Positions 42,778 to 54,454 of a stretch of 64,000 nucleotides of DNA are shown here, piece by piece (the stretch's first letter is position 1; the number at the start of each line of letters is the position of its first letter). Both the position numbers and the translations under genes were made by a program. The stretch spans positions 17,217,776 through 17,281,775 of the forward strand of contig NC_047072.1 of the NCBI RefSeq assembly GCF_902459465.1, given 5' to 3'. The DNA is from Asterias rubens (Eukaryota > Echinodermata > Asteroidea > Forcipulatida > Asteriidae). The notes beneath the pieces are model-generated. The model worked only from the letters and a program-made list of their open reading frames with translations. It did not search any database and was not told the origin of the DNA.

Positions 42778-45700
42778 CTAAAGTTCACTGTGGTCGGTAC
42801 TTGGCTTCTCCTGGTGCACACGCAGTAAGATTTTTCCGATGTTCTTATTGGCCAACATGTGTCTATAGGCGTCTGCAATTTCATCCAATGAGAACACTCT
42901 GTCTGTAATGGTTTTGAGCTTCGTCCCAAAGTAAGGCAAGGCGTTTTCGGTGAATGCGCTTACTAGGTCCGTTTTGTACTGAAGAAAGAGAACAAATGTG
43001 GAACAAAGAGTTAAGATGATATTGCAGACCAACAGCAAATGGTGCAGTTATTTGCAATGGATCAATAAACCAATGGCACGTGCCTGTAATTAAAAAAGTT
43101 AAAGATGCTATGTCAGATTTTTGGCCGATTTGACCCAAATTTTTTTATTTAAAATCCAATAGGTATTTTGATGGGGGTCGAGAAATTTACAAGCTTTCAT
43201 TTTAGCCATTGCTCGAAAAAGTCTGCCAATTATTAGTAGCAGTGAAACAAAGTGTTGGGATCCCAACATGTGTTTTATAGGAAACGTTTTAAATTTTTTT
43301 CATAGTTCCTGACCATTAAAAGTTAAAGTTTTCTTTATTTTTTTTTTTAGATACTCTTTGATACTCTTTGAAATACATTGTACCATTCACTCAAAACAAT
43401 CTATTTGTTAATGTTTGGGGCCAAAAATCTGACATAGCATCTTTAACTAAATATATAACTTTGACTCGAAAGCCTTTCAGTCCTATGCTACTAGCTAATT
43501 TTTCAGGTTCAACATTTTAAATTAAAAGTTCACTTTCTGTGAATCTTTTCTTTGGTACTCACTTGAATACTTCTAGGCCTGAGCGTTGTCCCTACAATCG
43601 TCGCCCTCTTCCGGAGTAAACCACCAAGAATAGCGCCCTCTACTGATGCTCCTCCAAGTAGCCCATACACCACCCATGTTCCCTCCGTCGCTATTGTGCG
43701 CAAGTTTTTCTCCCAGTGACTTCCGCCGACACAGTCCAGAATCAGGTTTACACCTTTGCCTGCACAGAGGGAAAGAGAAAAAACAGTTAATGCGCATGCA
43801 GGTTAGCTCAGTGGTTTCTTTCCCTGCCTTGTACCTCTGTGGACCACAGTTCGAATCCATGTTGGGTTTTCAGACACTACCTATACCCAAATCTATGCCA
43901 CGCCATGTATGCGGATACCCAGCCCTTGAGGAGCGGTTTTGCCTTGAAGATCTGATGGCAGCAAACGAGAAGGCTGTGAAGGCTGTGAAATGCCAAACTT
44001 GTGTGCACCATGGTTAACTAACGGTTGACTATTTTGACTCAAACCCAGGCGCTGGTCGACCATTGGTTGACTGCTGTGGTCGACCATTTTTTCACTGGTC
44101 CCATTAGCCTGTTCCATGCTTAAGTGCAGAGGGGAACCAGTGGCACTAAAGCAAAAAGGCAGAAAGAAGTGGAATGGAAGTTTTGAGTATTGTGTACCAA
44201 TGGTTGGCCTAGCTAGGCTTCCAAACGAGTTGTTTAAGTGAGTTCGTAACTGCGCAGTAGTCGACTAAAATTTGCTCACTCGAACTTGCTCCAAGTCAAA
44301 GACATTACTATTTTCTTACTCTCAGTGAATTCTAAGACTTTCTCAGCAAAGTCCACCTCCTTGTAGTTGAAGCCAGCGACAGCCCCAAGACTTTTGGCCA
44401 TGTCCAACTTCTCTTTAGTTCCTGCCGTTACGATGGGTTCAGCTCCCGCTAAGCAGACCAGCTGAACAGCTGCAGTTCCGACTCCACTTCCCCCACCATG
44501 AATCAACACTCTATCCCCTTGTTTGACATGACCTAGTAAAAAGAAATGTTCAGATGTTTGTGTCACACCGTGGAAGACTTTGAGTGTTTAATCAAGATCT
44601 TTATTTTGGATGCTCTTTGCACAAGATGACCCATGTTTGCAGGGCACTGCTATCAATCATCACCTTGAACGTCCTGGGTTGCAAACATTATGCATTTTAT
44701 TTTATTTTAATTTTTTGTAGTCAGTTTGCCAGACACACAAGGCCTGAAGGCCACTTCAAGGTGTGGGTTTATACAATCAACTATAATTCCAGGGGCTGTT
44801 GCTACCTACTTGTGGGGCTGAAACAGGGTTACCCCCTTTACAGCCTGGCTGGGAGAGCAGAATGCACTATACCTCCCCAACTTTTACGAAGCAATCATGG
44901 TCAAGTGTCTTGCTTAAGGTCGTCACAAGTGTCACAACAGGGACTCGAACCCATACTCTGCTGATCCAACACCAGAGCTTGAATCCGGTGCCCTTAACCA
45001 CTAGGCCATGACACTTTAATGCTCCTCGTGAGATTCAAACTACAGAAAGTACTTACCCACAAAATGAAGAAGTTGGTAAGCAGTGAGCCAGACCTCTGGG
45101 AGACCACCTGCCTCCTCCATAGTCACATGACTCGGGATAGGCATCACATGACCTTCGTTAACGACAACATATTCTGCATTACCTCCTCCTGGTGCAAGAA
45201 GAGCCACGCGGTCACCTGTCACACAAAGTAACAAAAAAGTTCTTATAATATAGCGCATTTCACAATAATCGTCTCAATGCGCGCTTAACATTAGTGCCCT
45301 GGTCATTGGGGCAATAACATTCCTTAAATTTTTTCAGCTCCCTGGGGAGTATACACCCTGGGCAACCATACTTGTTAGCGCTCCAAAGGCTTTTTCATAC
45401 ACAATATATCCTCACACAAGATTGACATTTATAGGAATTTTGTTGAAAAGGTTTACTGATTATATATTTAACAAAGTTCGTTGTTAGAGGTTGAAAAACC
45501 ATGTTTCGACGCCATGTTTATATCAAGTACTGCATGCAGTACCGTGCAGTTCGTCGTCCGGCGTGTGATTCGCACTACCTGGTGAATTCAAAGCGGGATG
45601 CTTGCGTAAAGAGATTTTGGAAAAGGCTATGCCATACCTAGTTTCCACTGGGAGCAGCCAGCACCCAGTCTGACCACTTCTCCAGCAGCCTCAAGACCCA

Positions 45701-46633
45701 AGATGGGATTTGCTCCTGGGGGCGACTTGTAAGATCCAGCCAGCTTTAATATCAAACATAAGACAAATTAGTAAGTTATTGCAAAAAAGAAAAAGAAAAA
45801 AAAGAGAGACTTTTATAAGGGGGAAAATTCTCTCAACACATCCTTTTTATACAGACCTGACATGCCTGAGCAGCTGTGGCAATACAGTGACTTTTTCATA
45901 CACAATATCAACCTTTACCCTCGCAGGTACCCCATACCCCTGGGTGAAGAGAAGAAATAATAGTAAAGTATCTTGCTCCATCACACAAGTGTGCTGACCT
46001 GGATTCGAACCCACATTCTGATGACTTATAGCCACCAGAACTTGAATTTGATGCTCCAAACCACTCGGCCATGACACCCCAGTCTATTGTTGCTCCATTT
46101 TTCTCTTGTTACAGATAGGGAAGGGGTTAGAATGGGGGGGTGGCTGCCACTACCTGCATACCTGAAGTGTATCAGCACGATTGATGGCTGAGGAGAAAAC
46201 TTTGACCAAAATCTCGTCATCGCCAGGTTCTGGGCGAGCCACGTCACCAATGTACAGTTTCTCAGGTCCACCGCATTCGTCAAACTGCGGCGCTTTCATG
46301 GTTGCCATGGTTTCCTGAACAAATAAAATTTTGTATCACTTTAAAATATATAAAACATAAATTCAGACTTTGCATTGAAAATGATGGAGAAATGTTTGTT
46401 TTTTTTTCTCCATGTTTTTCTTGGTGAATCCATGGGCACATGAAGGGGCGGGCTCGTTGTAGGCTAGTACAAGTTTGCCTAGATGGCTTACAACCAATTA
46501 CAAAATAATAAAAAAAGACTAAGCAAACCTGAAGGGTGTCAAAATCATCAGTATCTGAAGAAACCAGACGCAGAATGCTTGCTGCAGTCAAGAGGAGAAG
46601 AAAAATGAAGATGTCTTGCCCTTGATCAATCAT
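42778..46633 (-). CDS. TP53I3: TP53I3/PIG3-type quinone oxidoreductase
   Basis: NADPH-dependent quinone oxidoreductase of the medium-chain dehydrogenase family (zinc-independent branch). Core exons on the minus strand: 46,314-46,162, 45,743-45,638, 45,215-45,057, 44,532-44,320, 43,759-43,563 and 42,978-42,778, with phases matching throughout. From the ATG at 46,308 the product is about 340 residues, close to the human length. Seen motifs are SSAINRADTLQ and SPPGANPILGLEAAG in the catalytic domain, VLIHGGGSGVGTAAVQL (Rossmann loop for NADPH), LILDCVGGSHWEKN, and NKNIGKILL near the C-terminus. An extra upstream frame (46,633-46,529) starts MIDQGQDIFIFLLLLTA and joins exon 1 in phase; it would add a hydrophobic N-terminus, so cytosolic and membrane-targeted forms are both conceivable. 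The gene is convergent with A20 and divergent from PDSS2. Confidence 0.92.
43099..43446. repeat. MITE-like element, family D, in a TP53I3 intron
   Basis: Bounded by TTAA on both sides. The inverted ends are about 30 bp, TTAAAGATGCTATGTCAGAT on the left and the complement ending CATAGCATCTTTAA on the right. 348 bp with no coding capacity. It lies between the last two TP53I3 exons. Confidence 0.85.
43797..43910 (+). mobile_element. tRNA-like SINE head in a TP53I3 intron
   Basis: A-box-like TTAGCTCAGTGG at 43,803 and B-box-like AGTTCGAATCC at 43,849, spaced as in tRNA genes. This is a SINE head and not a tRNA gene; no cloverleaf with a closed acceptor stem could be drawn by eye. Confidence 0.6.
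44735..45018 (-). mobile_element. tRNA-derived SINE, about 280 bp, in a TP53I3 intron
   Basis: Read on the minus strand: A box TGGCCTAGTGG (near 45,007) and B box GGTTCGAGTCC (near 44,945), both exact matches to the RNA polymerase III consensus. A body with ACTTGTGACGACCTTAAGC follows, then a tail ending GGCCTTGTGTGTCTGGC. Well preserved. Confidence 0.8.
45843..46080 (-). mobile_element. tRNA-derived SINE in a TP53I3 intron
   Basis: On the minus strand: A box TGGCCGAGTGG and B box GGTTCGAATCC, then CACACTTGTGTGATGGAGCA and a diverged body with CCAGGGGTATGGGGTACC. It lies between the first two core exons. Related to the 44,735 copy but from another subfamily. Confidence 0.75.
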
Positions 46634-46871
46634 CTAATCTAGGTAGTTGATGTCTCAAAAGAAGGACTTATGTTATTACAACTGGAATCAAAATGGGAAA
46701 AAATACAGCGTAATCCATGGTTACTGTAAAAATCAACTGCAACTATTAAATAAATTAAGTCAACTGTTTTGTTTCAACAGAAGATTTTTCTCATTTGTCA
46801 ATTAAGACGGGTGCAAATATTTTTAAATCCAGGTTCCATGGTACGAATAGAAACTTCGGCTAGCTAGACAC

Positions 46872-47252
46872 CTCTCTGCCCATTTCCCCCCACCCAAAAT
46901 GTTTCCGCCACCCACGTTTCCCCACCTACCCCCCCCCCACCATTTCCCCCTTCCTCAACATTTCCCCACCCCCTCAACATTTCCCCATCCCCCAACATTC
47001 CCCATCCCTCAACATTTCCCCTCCCCCAACATTTCCCCTCCCACAACATTTCCCGCCCCCTCAACATGTCCCCGCCCCCAACATTTCCAGCCCCTCACCA
47101 TTTTCCCACTCCCCAACATTTCCCTCTCCCAACATTTCCCCTCCCCCAACATTTCACCGCCCCCCCTCCGCACATGTCCCCTACCCCAACATTTCCCTGC
47201 CCCTCATTTTTTTCCGCCCACCAACACCCCCCCCCCCCGTCACGTGCACCCC
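46872..47252. repeat. C-rich tandem tract upstream of TP53I3
   Basis: About 380 bp made almost only of C, T and A on the plus strand, built from some 25 irregular units of the CCCCAACATTTCCC type. It ends 240 bp upstream of the first TP53I3 start codon, so on that gene's strand it reads as GGGGAAATGTTGGGG repeats in the promoter. It contains CAACATGTCC (47,062) and GCACATGTCC (47,170), each one base away from a p53 half-site. Any regulatory role is inference. Confidence 0.8.
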
Positions 47253-48760
47253 CCAAAAAACAACTTACATTATTGTTACTTACAAAAACAGGCCGCTCAT
47301 GCATGCGGCTCAAAAGTAAATAAAGTATTGAACTTTGAAGAAGGGTGAAGAGTGAACAGTTGCTAAAGTCTAAACTTACTTTATGCCCCTACGGATGGTA
47401 CAGGGGATAAGTTTCGGCCCGTACATGTGCATACTTACCGCTTTTTAACTTATGCAAACTGACAGCAGGAAAACTGTGCCAAATACTTCAATAACTCAAA
47501 CAAAGCTTCTTGTTTGTTGTGTTTTCTGCTGATTGTTTTTTTTTGTAGTATGTGGTTTTTGTGACCAGCTGATTAGACGAAACCATTCTAAACTAAAGGT
47601 GTAAATCAAAAAATAAAATAAATATTTTTGTAAATTTTCTGCTGTTTTTTTTGTCATAAGACATAAGACGTTTGCATATTGCAGATTTTTTTTTTTTTTT
47701 TATGTGAAATATAAAATGAATATTCTAAAACAAACACAAATTTACAATAAAAAAGACAATATTTTGAAGCTCCCCCCTGTTTATAATGAGATGACCTCAT
47801 TGCGAGATGATGTAACTCAATGTCAGTCTATTGGTGGCGCTATAACACTTTTAGTGAGAAATGAGTGAACGTGCTAAAATAGTGTGGTGTGGTATTTCGG
47901 TAAGTGAAACAACTTTATTTCTTTTAATGATATTTAAATTTTGGTAAAAGATATGGTGGGATAAGTTGTCGAACATTGTATACATCAAGTTTTAGAATCA
48001 GTATGAACTGAATTGTTGATAAATAATTGTTGCAAACTGAGTGAAGCTGACTACAAAAAATCACAAAGTTGAGTCCGTGCTCGAATTCGAACCACCATGC
48101 ACAAAATGACCATACCATAGTCATGTCTCATCTCATGATAGTTAATTAACGAGCTCAAATGTGACCTTCAAAGTTCAACCATGCTTCCTATGAGTATGAA
48201 AACCTACTTTCACACAATGCAAGTCTAGCTAAGTGTTAAGGGTAGGGTCAGCGTTTGTTGTTTGTCAATTTAATTAAAATTAATGAAAAACAGACAAAAT
48301 TGTAAAGAAATATTAAAATAAAACTAAATTAAAATAAGTCACAATCATTCACATGTATGTTTTTTTATCATGACAATAAATATTCGGATAACTTTCCGTA
48401 TGATGCCACCACTTTTTCACTCAGTTTTACAAAAAGGGATATCTCATTGAGGTAAATTAGATACTATATTATTTCATATCGAATGAAAAAGTGGTGGCGC
48501 CATACGGAAACTTTTCCAAATATTCTTTAAAAATTCAGTTGGTTGCATGCTGACATTTTGTTAAAAATGGAGCAAAATTACAACCTAGTATTCGTGTGCA
48601 TGTTAATATAATTATAACTGATATTTTAAAACCTGATTGAAAATTTAAAAATCTTTTGAAATCTTCCCCTGGGCAGGAATCATCTCAAGAAGTGTTTCTG
48701 TCGAGTTTTATCAGCGTTCCCTTGTACAAATCCCGTGGATGATAAAGTTGGTTGGGCAGG
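47253..48760. other. Shared upstream region of TP53I3 and PDSS2
   Basis: AT-rich, without a supportable exon. The PDSS2 promoter should lie toward the 3' end of this stretch, but no clear TATA box or motif decides the start site. It contains the inverted-repeat element listed at 48,379. Confidence 0.45.
48379..48524. repeat. Short MITE with 45-bp inverted ends
   Basis: The ends run AATATTCGGATAACTTTCCG... and the complement ...CGGAAACTTTTCCAAATATT, and continue inward through GCCACCACTTTTTCA / TGAAAAAGTGGTGGC. The whole 146-bp unit can fold into one hairpin with a loop of about 50 bp. Confidence 0.78.
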
Positions 48761-51700
48761 ATGTCGCTGCTTTGTGGTAATTTACATCGGTACTGCTCTT
48801 ATCAAAAGATGTCATGGAATCTACGTCAGATAACGGCAACTGCTTATCAGAGAACTAAGTCTTCAACTTCAAGAAGGAACTCTGCCAATACAATTTGTTC
48901 AACCAATCAGAAAAATGAACAATTGAAAAATCCTAGTGTGTGGAAAGTTGAATTGAGTGAACCCACTCCTGCATATCTACCACTCACAAACACTCACTTG
49001 ACAAGATGCTCAAGGATTCAGGGTGACTCGTCGAGTTCTCGTGAGCGATCTTTAAATCCAAAACTGAATGAAAGTAAAACATTGAGATCTCACTCCTGGA
49101 CTCGATTTGAGGGAAGACACGCGAGCGATGTTTTAAACATTCATTCGCTTCCACCACGCAATCACAGTTCCAACATTGGCTCATCATCTCAGATGAAAGC
49201 AGGTCTTCAGTTTTTCGGATCGTCCCTCAACCATGTGAGCGTAATTCCATCGCGTGGGATCAGTCTGTTCGGTTTACCGGAGAGGTCTGCTTGGTCACTC
49301 GCCATTGCGGAAGCGGAGAAGATTGTGGGATACCCAACGTCGTTCATCGGTCTCCGTTGCTTACTGAGCGATGAGTTGTCAAACGTTGCCATGCATGTCC
49401 GTAAACTTGTTGGCACGAAGCACCCACTTGTTAAAACAGCAAAGTAAGTTGTCTTTTTCAGTGAAGATGATTTGTTTATTTATTTATTTATTTATTTAGA
49501 CAAAAAGAAATAATTAAATCTAATAAGTAAGAAGAGTGCGAGGGGACCTCATAGAAACCTTCAACATTCTTACGGAGCTCGTGGATGTAGATGCCAGCAG
49601 TCTATTCACACTCTCACAAACTAGTAACACAAGAAGCTCTTCAAAAAAAAAGGCTAACAAAGGGCTCAATCTCAGAAAACACTTCTTCACACAACGAGTT
49701 GTAGATAACTGGAATAGACTCCCAGCCAAAGTGGTCAAAGCCAAGACAACCAATCACTTCCAAAACAGCTTTGACAAATACCTGAATGAAAATGGATATG
49801 GGGTTGTTAAAAGGCATAAGCCTACAATATTAAAAATCCCATCAAACCTTAATTGTAAGTGTAAGTGTAAAATTAAAAAAACTGGAGTAAGTTAAAAAAC
49901 ATCACATTTATAAAGGTATATCTAGGATAACCCTGACATTTACATTGGACAACCCCCATGAAACAAGAGGGTTGTCAGAACATTCTGAGCAGTTAACCGA
50001 GAGTACCAAGATCATCACATTAAAGAAACTGGTTACAAAACAAAACTGTTTTGACACTATGTGGTATAGTGCAGCTATCCCGTTAATCAAGAGGTTGCTG
50101 ATTCAAGTTGCACTCTAGTCGAGTTTTATTTACTTGTGAGCTGGTACAATTATTTGAAGTGACGATTTAAAGACGGTGGACACTATCAGGTAATTGTCAA
50201 AGACTAGTCTTCACAGTTGGTGTATCTCAACATATGCATAAAATAATAAACCTGTGAAAATTTGAGCTCAATCGGTCATTGAACTTGCGAGATAATGAAA
50301 GAAAAAAACACCCTTGTCAAATGAAGTTGTGTGCGTTTAGATGGTTGATTTCGAGACCTCAAGTTCTAAACCTGAGGTCTCGAAATCAAATTCATGGAAA
50401 ATAACTTCTTTTCTCGAAAACTATGGCACTTCAGAGGGAGCCGTTTCTGACAATGTTTTATACCATCAACCTCTCCCCATTACACGTCACCAAGAAAGGT
50501 TTTATGCGTATAAATATTGTAATAAATAAATATTTTGAGTAATTACCAATAGTGTCCACTGCCTTTAAGAAATATGTTTGTAAATTTCCCTAATTTAAAG
50601 GTGTACCCTTACTTTCAGATCCCAGATACATGTACCCTATGTGTATGTACCACCCTGTGGCCCAACATTTGTTTTGTTGTACACAAACTTGATTCTGGGG
50701 GCGAGATTCCGACGTGTAAATATTCGTCTTCTTTCTTGTGATTAGAAACTTTGTGTACGATGGCAAGCACAACATTCAGACTAGAGGCTTGATCGTCTTG
50801 TTGATCTCCAAGGCTGCTGGTCCGTCTCCCAGGGATACGAGTAAACAAAGTATGGTCAGAGGAATATACCCCAGGTAAAATATAGGGTCGTGCAAATTAT
50901 ATAAACTACTCTTCATTTGAGATGCAGACAATATGTACATTGTTGTTACCTCAAAAAGTGTAGTAAATACATGTAGTACTTTTAAAGGGCTTGTTTATAG
51001 AAGGCTTGTTAAAGTGTCTCTGAGAAAAAGAAAAAAACTTATGAATTTTTTTTCTCTCCTGCCGCCAAGTGACTGGGCTTGATTTGAAACTGTGGTTACC
51101 CAATCGCCTATAGATAATTTTAAATTAGGTGTTATATTATTATTATTCAGCTTAATCTTGTGTACTCTCTTTCTCTTTCAGTCAGCGGACACTTGCTGAA
51201 ATCGCCGAGATGATCCACACAGCTTTCTTGGTCCACAAAGGCATCGTGGACATCAAAGATCTTATTCCAACGGACGGCCCTCGTAGCGTCATGGAATTCG
51301 GCAACAAGATCGCTGTCCTGAGCGGGGACTTCCTCCTCGCCAGTGCATGCAGCGGTTTGGCGCAGCTCCGCAACACTCACGTCGTTGATCTCGTCTCTCA
51401 GTCAATCTCTGACCTCACCCAGGCTACCTTTATGAGTTTCTCCGAGGAGCTTGGATCAAAGGGGAGCGGTCAGCTCCTCCCGAATGTCGGGATCGCGGAC
51501 TGGGCAAAGTATGTTTATTTGTCGTCGGGGAGTCTGATTGCTAAGAGCTGCCGAGCGGCGCTGGAGCTGGCTGGACATGGAGAGGAAATGCAGAAATGTG
51601 CTTTTGAGTTTGGGAAGAATATCGCACTTGCACAACAGGTAAGAAAAGTTTACAACAAAAATGCTTCTAGTTTATGGCATCATCTCCAACAGGCTTGGAA

Positions 51701-53168
51701 TTTCATCATCTCAATCCATGTTACATATATTTATTTTGTTTCACTACTGCTTGAACTGTTCTGGCGTCTTTTTGCTAATTATGAACTCATTGTATACCTC
51801 CGTTCTATTCTGTGTCAGAGTAGCTGTCATGTATTATCTTTGTCTGTCCTTTTTGTTTGCATGTCTTCACCCATGTGTGTCTGTTTGTTTTGTCTATTTG
51901 TCTGTCTGGCTGTTTTACAAACTTCTGCATGCTTATCAAAAACAGCCCCTACATTTATTACATTTAACCTGATTACTCCTTCTTAATGTTATTTATGGTC
52001 TTTGTTTTTTATTAAAAACCATTTAAATTCAAATCAAATTCTTTTATTTTCCTATGTACTTACACATTTTGTATTTGAATAATGCCCAATAATTTTAAAT
52101 GTGTTAATTAACACATTTTTGTTTGTTTTTGATCTGTAATCTTTGTTATTGTTGCATTTATATAATTTTGAATTTTGTTGATTCTTTCCTGGTCCTTTTA
52201 ATTCGCTGCCATGTTATTAATGTTAATGAACCTACATTATTAAGTTATTATAAGTTAACATTATTATTATTTGTACAGGCCTACATGTATTATAATTGGA
52301 CAAACTGGTCCGTTGGTATTTATGCCAGGTTTTATAATACTGTCAATAATTGCAGTTTTTGTTTGATCTGTGAATTGTGCGACACTATCAGTAACGTTCC
52401 GTTTCCTTTATCGTTCTTATTTTTGTACTTTGCATTTTTACCTGTGAAATTAATAGATTAAATGAAATTCGTTATTTTGTTCCCCAGCTTAACCAAGAAT
52501 TGCTGACCTTCACATCATTTGACGGCAGTGACGCTTCATTTAGTCTGACCTCCGCCCCTGTGTTGTTACATCTAGAAAGCAGCAAAAACCGAGACAGGTT
52601 CAGGAACCAGACCACAGTCGATATCAAAAAGGTAAATGTTGGTTTTTGTATCTGATATCATTTGTAATTTTAAAACTCCAAATGGGAAGGGGTGTAGGGT
52701 CGATAACGTAGCACAGGTCCTAGGACTCTGTAGGAGTCATTCAAAACTTATGGCTAGTCCTAAGCTAGGACGAGTTATGTGATAAGAGTTAGGACTAGTC
52801 CTAGCTTAGGAATAGTCTTAGAAGATATTAAAAACGTAAGGCTAGTCCTAAGTTAGGATGAGTTGACGAGTAACTTGTCTTAGCTCGAGATAAGACTAGT
52901 CTTAACTCTTTGTGAAATCCACCCCTGGTTGATCTTGATGATTTTGAATGTTCAGAATTTTAGTCTTTACGGAAATTGTTTTAAAAATCATGCAATGCTC
53001 TTGTCTTTACTACAGCTTCATCGAGATATTCAAAGCGGGTCAGCAATAACAAAATCTAAGGAGTTGTGTCGAACGTACGGAGAATCTGCGCGGGTAGCGA
53101 TTAGTGTTTTCCCAGAATCAGACGCCAAAAACACACTGGAGCAAATGGTGAATGCTGTCACGTTATGA
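48761..53168 (+). CDS. PDSS2: PDSS2, decaprenyl/solanesyl diphosphate synthase subunit 2
   Basis: Subunit 2 of the heteromeric polyprenyl diphosphate synthase that builds the side chain of coenzyme Q in mitochondria. Exons: 48,761-49,443, 50,746-50,874, 51,182-51,638, 52,488-52,631 and 53,016-53,168, GT-AG with consistent phases, giving 520 residues against about 400 in mammals; the excess is a 120-residue, Ser/Thr/Arg-rich N-terminus that should include the mitochondrial targeting sequence. The conserved blocks are [72 protein letters not shown] and [14 protein letters not shown]. The Asp-rich catalytic motifs of active prenyl synthases are absent (e.g. [12 protein letters not shown]), as is normal for subunit 2, which needs PDSS1. 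The first in-frame ATG is 48,761. Confidence 0.93.
49496..49905 (+). mobile_element. LINE 3' fragment in PDSS2 intron 1
   Basis: An open frame (49,533-49,895) encodes [20 protein letters not shown], then [22 protein letters not shown] and [11 protein letters not shown]. This is the conserved C-terminal block of CR1/jockey-type ORF2 proteins. It is preceded by a TTTATTTATTTA microsatellite. The reverse transcriptase itself is missing (5' truncation). Confidence 0.82.
50165..50570 (-). repeat. Family A MITE-like element in PDSS2 intron 1
   Basis: TTTAAAGACGGTGGACACTAT at the left and AGTGTCCACTGCCTTTAA at the right, with a hairpin of GAGACCTCAAGTT against its complement in the middle. A nearly complete copy. 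Confidence 0.78.
51639..52487. other. PDSS2 intron 3
   Basis: T-rich. A 258-codon frame continues from exon 3 into the intron (to 51,986) but loses all similarity after the donor at 51,638, and its codons become T-dominated; I treat it as intron read-through. No repeats are recognised. Confidence 0.55.
52697..52925. repeat. Palindromic CTAGTCCTAAG repeat in PDSS2 intron 4
   Basis: The block is built from alternating copies of GGCTAGTCCTAAG(C/T)TAGGA and its near-complement (AGGACTAGTCCTAGCTTAGG), ending CTTTGTGAAATCCACCCC. Several arms can pair with each other, so it is probably a short dispersed palindromic element rather than a simple satellite. Confidence 0.65.
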
Positions 53169-53900
53169 GATCAACATTAGGTCTTGTCTTCACCTCAAGG
53201 ACCCCGGTTCGAATCCCACCAGGGGCACTATGTGGATTGGGTTTCCAGTCTCTAACTGACATAAAAAAAAAACACTGGAGCAAATTGTGAATGCTGTCAC
53301 GTTATTAGATCAACATCAGGTCTTGTCTACCTCAAGGACTCGGTTGAATCCCACTAGGGGCCGATGTGGATTGGGTTATTAGTCTCTACCCTGTCTACCT
53401 GCTACCTGGCCAAAAATACACTAGAGCAAATGGTGAATGCAGTCACGTTATGAGATCAACGTCGGGTTGATTAGAGTGGTATCTTGCCTGGCCTTCTACC
53501 TCTAGGACCCTGGTTCGAATCCCGCTGGGGGCAATATGTGGTTTGGGTTTTCACTAGTCTCTACCTGACCAAAACACTCTGGAGCAAATTGTGAATGCAA
53601 TCACGTTATGAGATCAACATTAGGTTTGGCGTAGTGGTGTCTTGCCTCGCCTTCTTCCTCTAGGACCCTGGTTCGAATCCCGCTGGGGGCAGTATGTGGT
53701 TTGGGTTTTCACTAGTCTCTACCTGACCAAAACACTCTGGAGCAAATTGTGAATGCAATCACGTTATGAGATCAACATCAGGTTTGGCGTAGTGGTGTCG
53801 TCTTGCCTTGCCTTCCAAACGGAAGGACCCTGGTTCAAATCCCAACCAAGTTGATTGGGTTTTTAAAGTCCCTACTGTGTGGGTTTTCCCTTAAATAATT
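53130..53900 (+). repeat. Five-unit array combining the PDSS2 coding end with a tRNA-like sequence
   Basis: The last 35-40 bases of the PDSS2 coding sequence with the stop codon (CTGGAGCAAATGGTGAATGC...) reappear at about 53,275, 53,419, 53,578 and 53,735, always followed by AGATCAACAT(T/C)AGG. Between them are B-box sequences, GGTTCGAATCC at 53,206, 53,511 and 53,670 (weaker elsewhere), and A boxes TGGCGTAGTGG at 53,627 and 53,785. The period is 140-160 bp. The first unit is the genuine exon end; the others lie in the 3' untranslated or downstream sequence. Confidence 0.88.
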
Positions 53901-54454
53901 CTCTGGAGTTTTCCTCCCACATCTAAAACTAAAACTTCCTTCCTTATCTTCTCTCCATTGGGTTTTTGGCTAGTAAAGTGATCAAGTTCGCTTAATCGAA
54001 AAATATGATCTGCGAAGAGTTACTCAATACTTATATGATGTTCATTTGGTGTCTTTGTGACAAAGAATGTACCCATGACTGTAGCTGTTACAAAAATAAT
54101 TAAACCAAAACAGTTTTATACATATCAACACAAATCCTTTTTATTGATTCAACAGTGTTTTTATTGAAAACAAATACATTTTTGTTATAAAATTTGTACT
54201 TAATAGGCCTATATCATTAATTAAATAATCAAACAAAAAAGAATTTTGCTTTGTGTGTCATTAATTTGTTACACTAAAAAATCAACTTGCTCATAATATA
54301 CAATGTACATTTTTGTGCGCTAATTCCATGACTCGAATTAACCAACGGCACCACAGAACTTGCCATTGTTTCCAATAACGTTTTGAGACTTCACTGTAAT
54401 GTTACGCTATATAAAAACTGTTTATTATTATTGTCCTGACTCACCCAGGTCAAA
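53901..54454. other. Intergenic end between PDSS2 and SKA3
   Basis: AT-rich. TTTTTATTG occurs at 54,130 and 54,158, which on the minus strand reads CAATAAAAA and could serve as the SKA3 poly(A) signal. No gene is seen. Confidence 0.4.

Noticed and set aside
43797-43870. tRNA gene candidates at 43.8, 45.0, 46.0, 53.2-53.8, 56.1 and 60.2 kb
   Set aside because: A and B boxes are present, but no closed cloverleaf with acceptor stem and anticodon could be drawn; they sit in SINE bodies.
47066-47348. Proline-rich open frames in the C-rich tract
   Set aside because: Any frame through CCCC-rich repeats stays open; there is no evidence of translation.
51639-51986. Continuation of the PDSS2 exon 3 frame for over 100 codons
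   Set aside because: Similarity to the family ends exactly at the donor 51,638 and composition turns T-rich; it is intron read-through.
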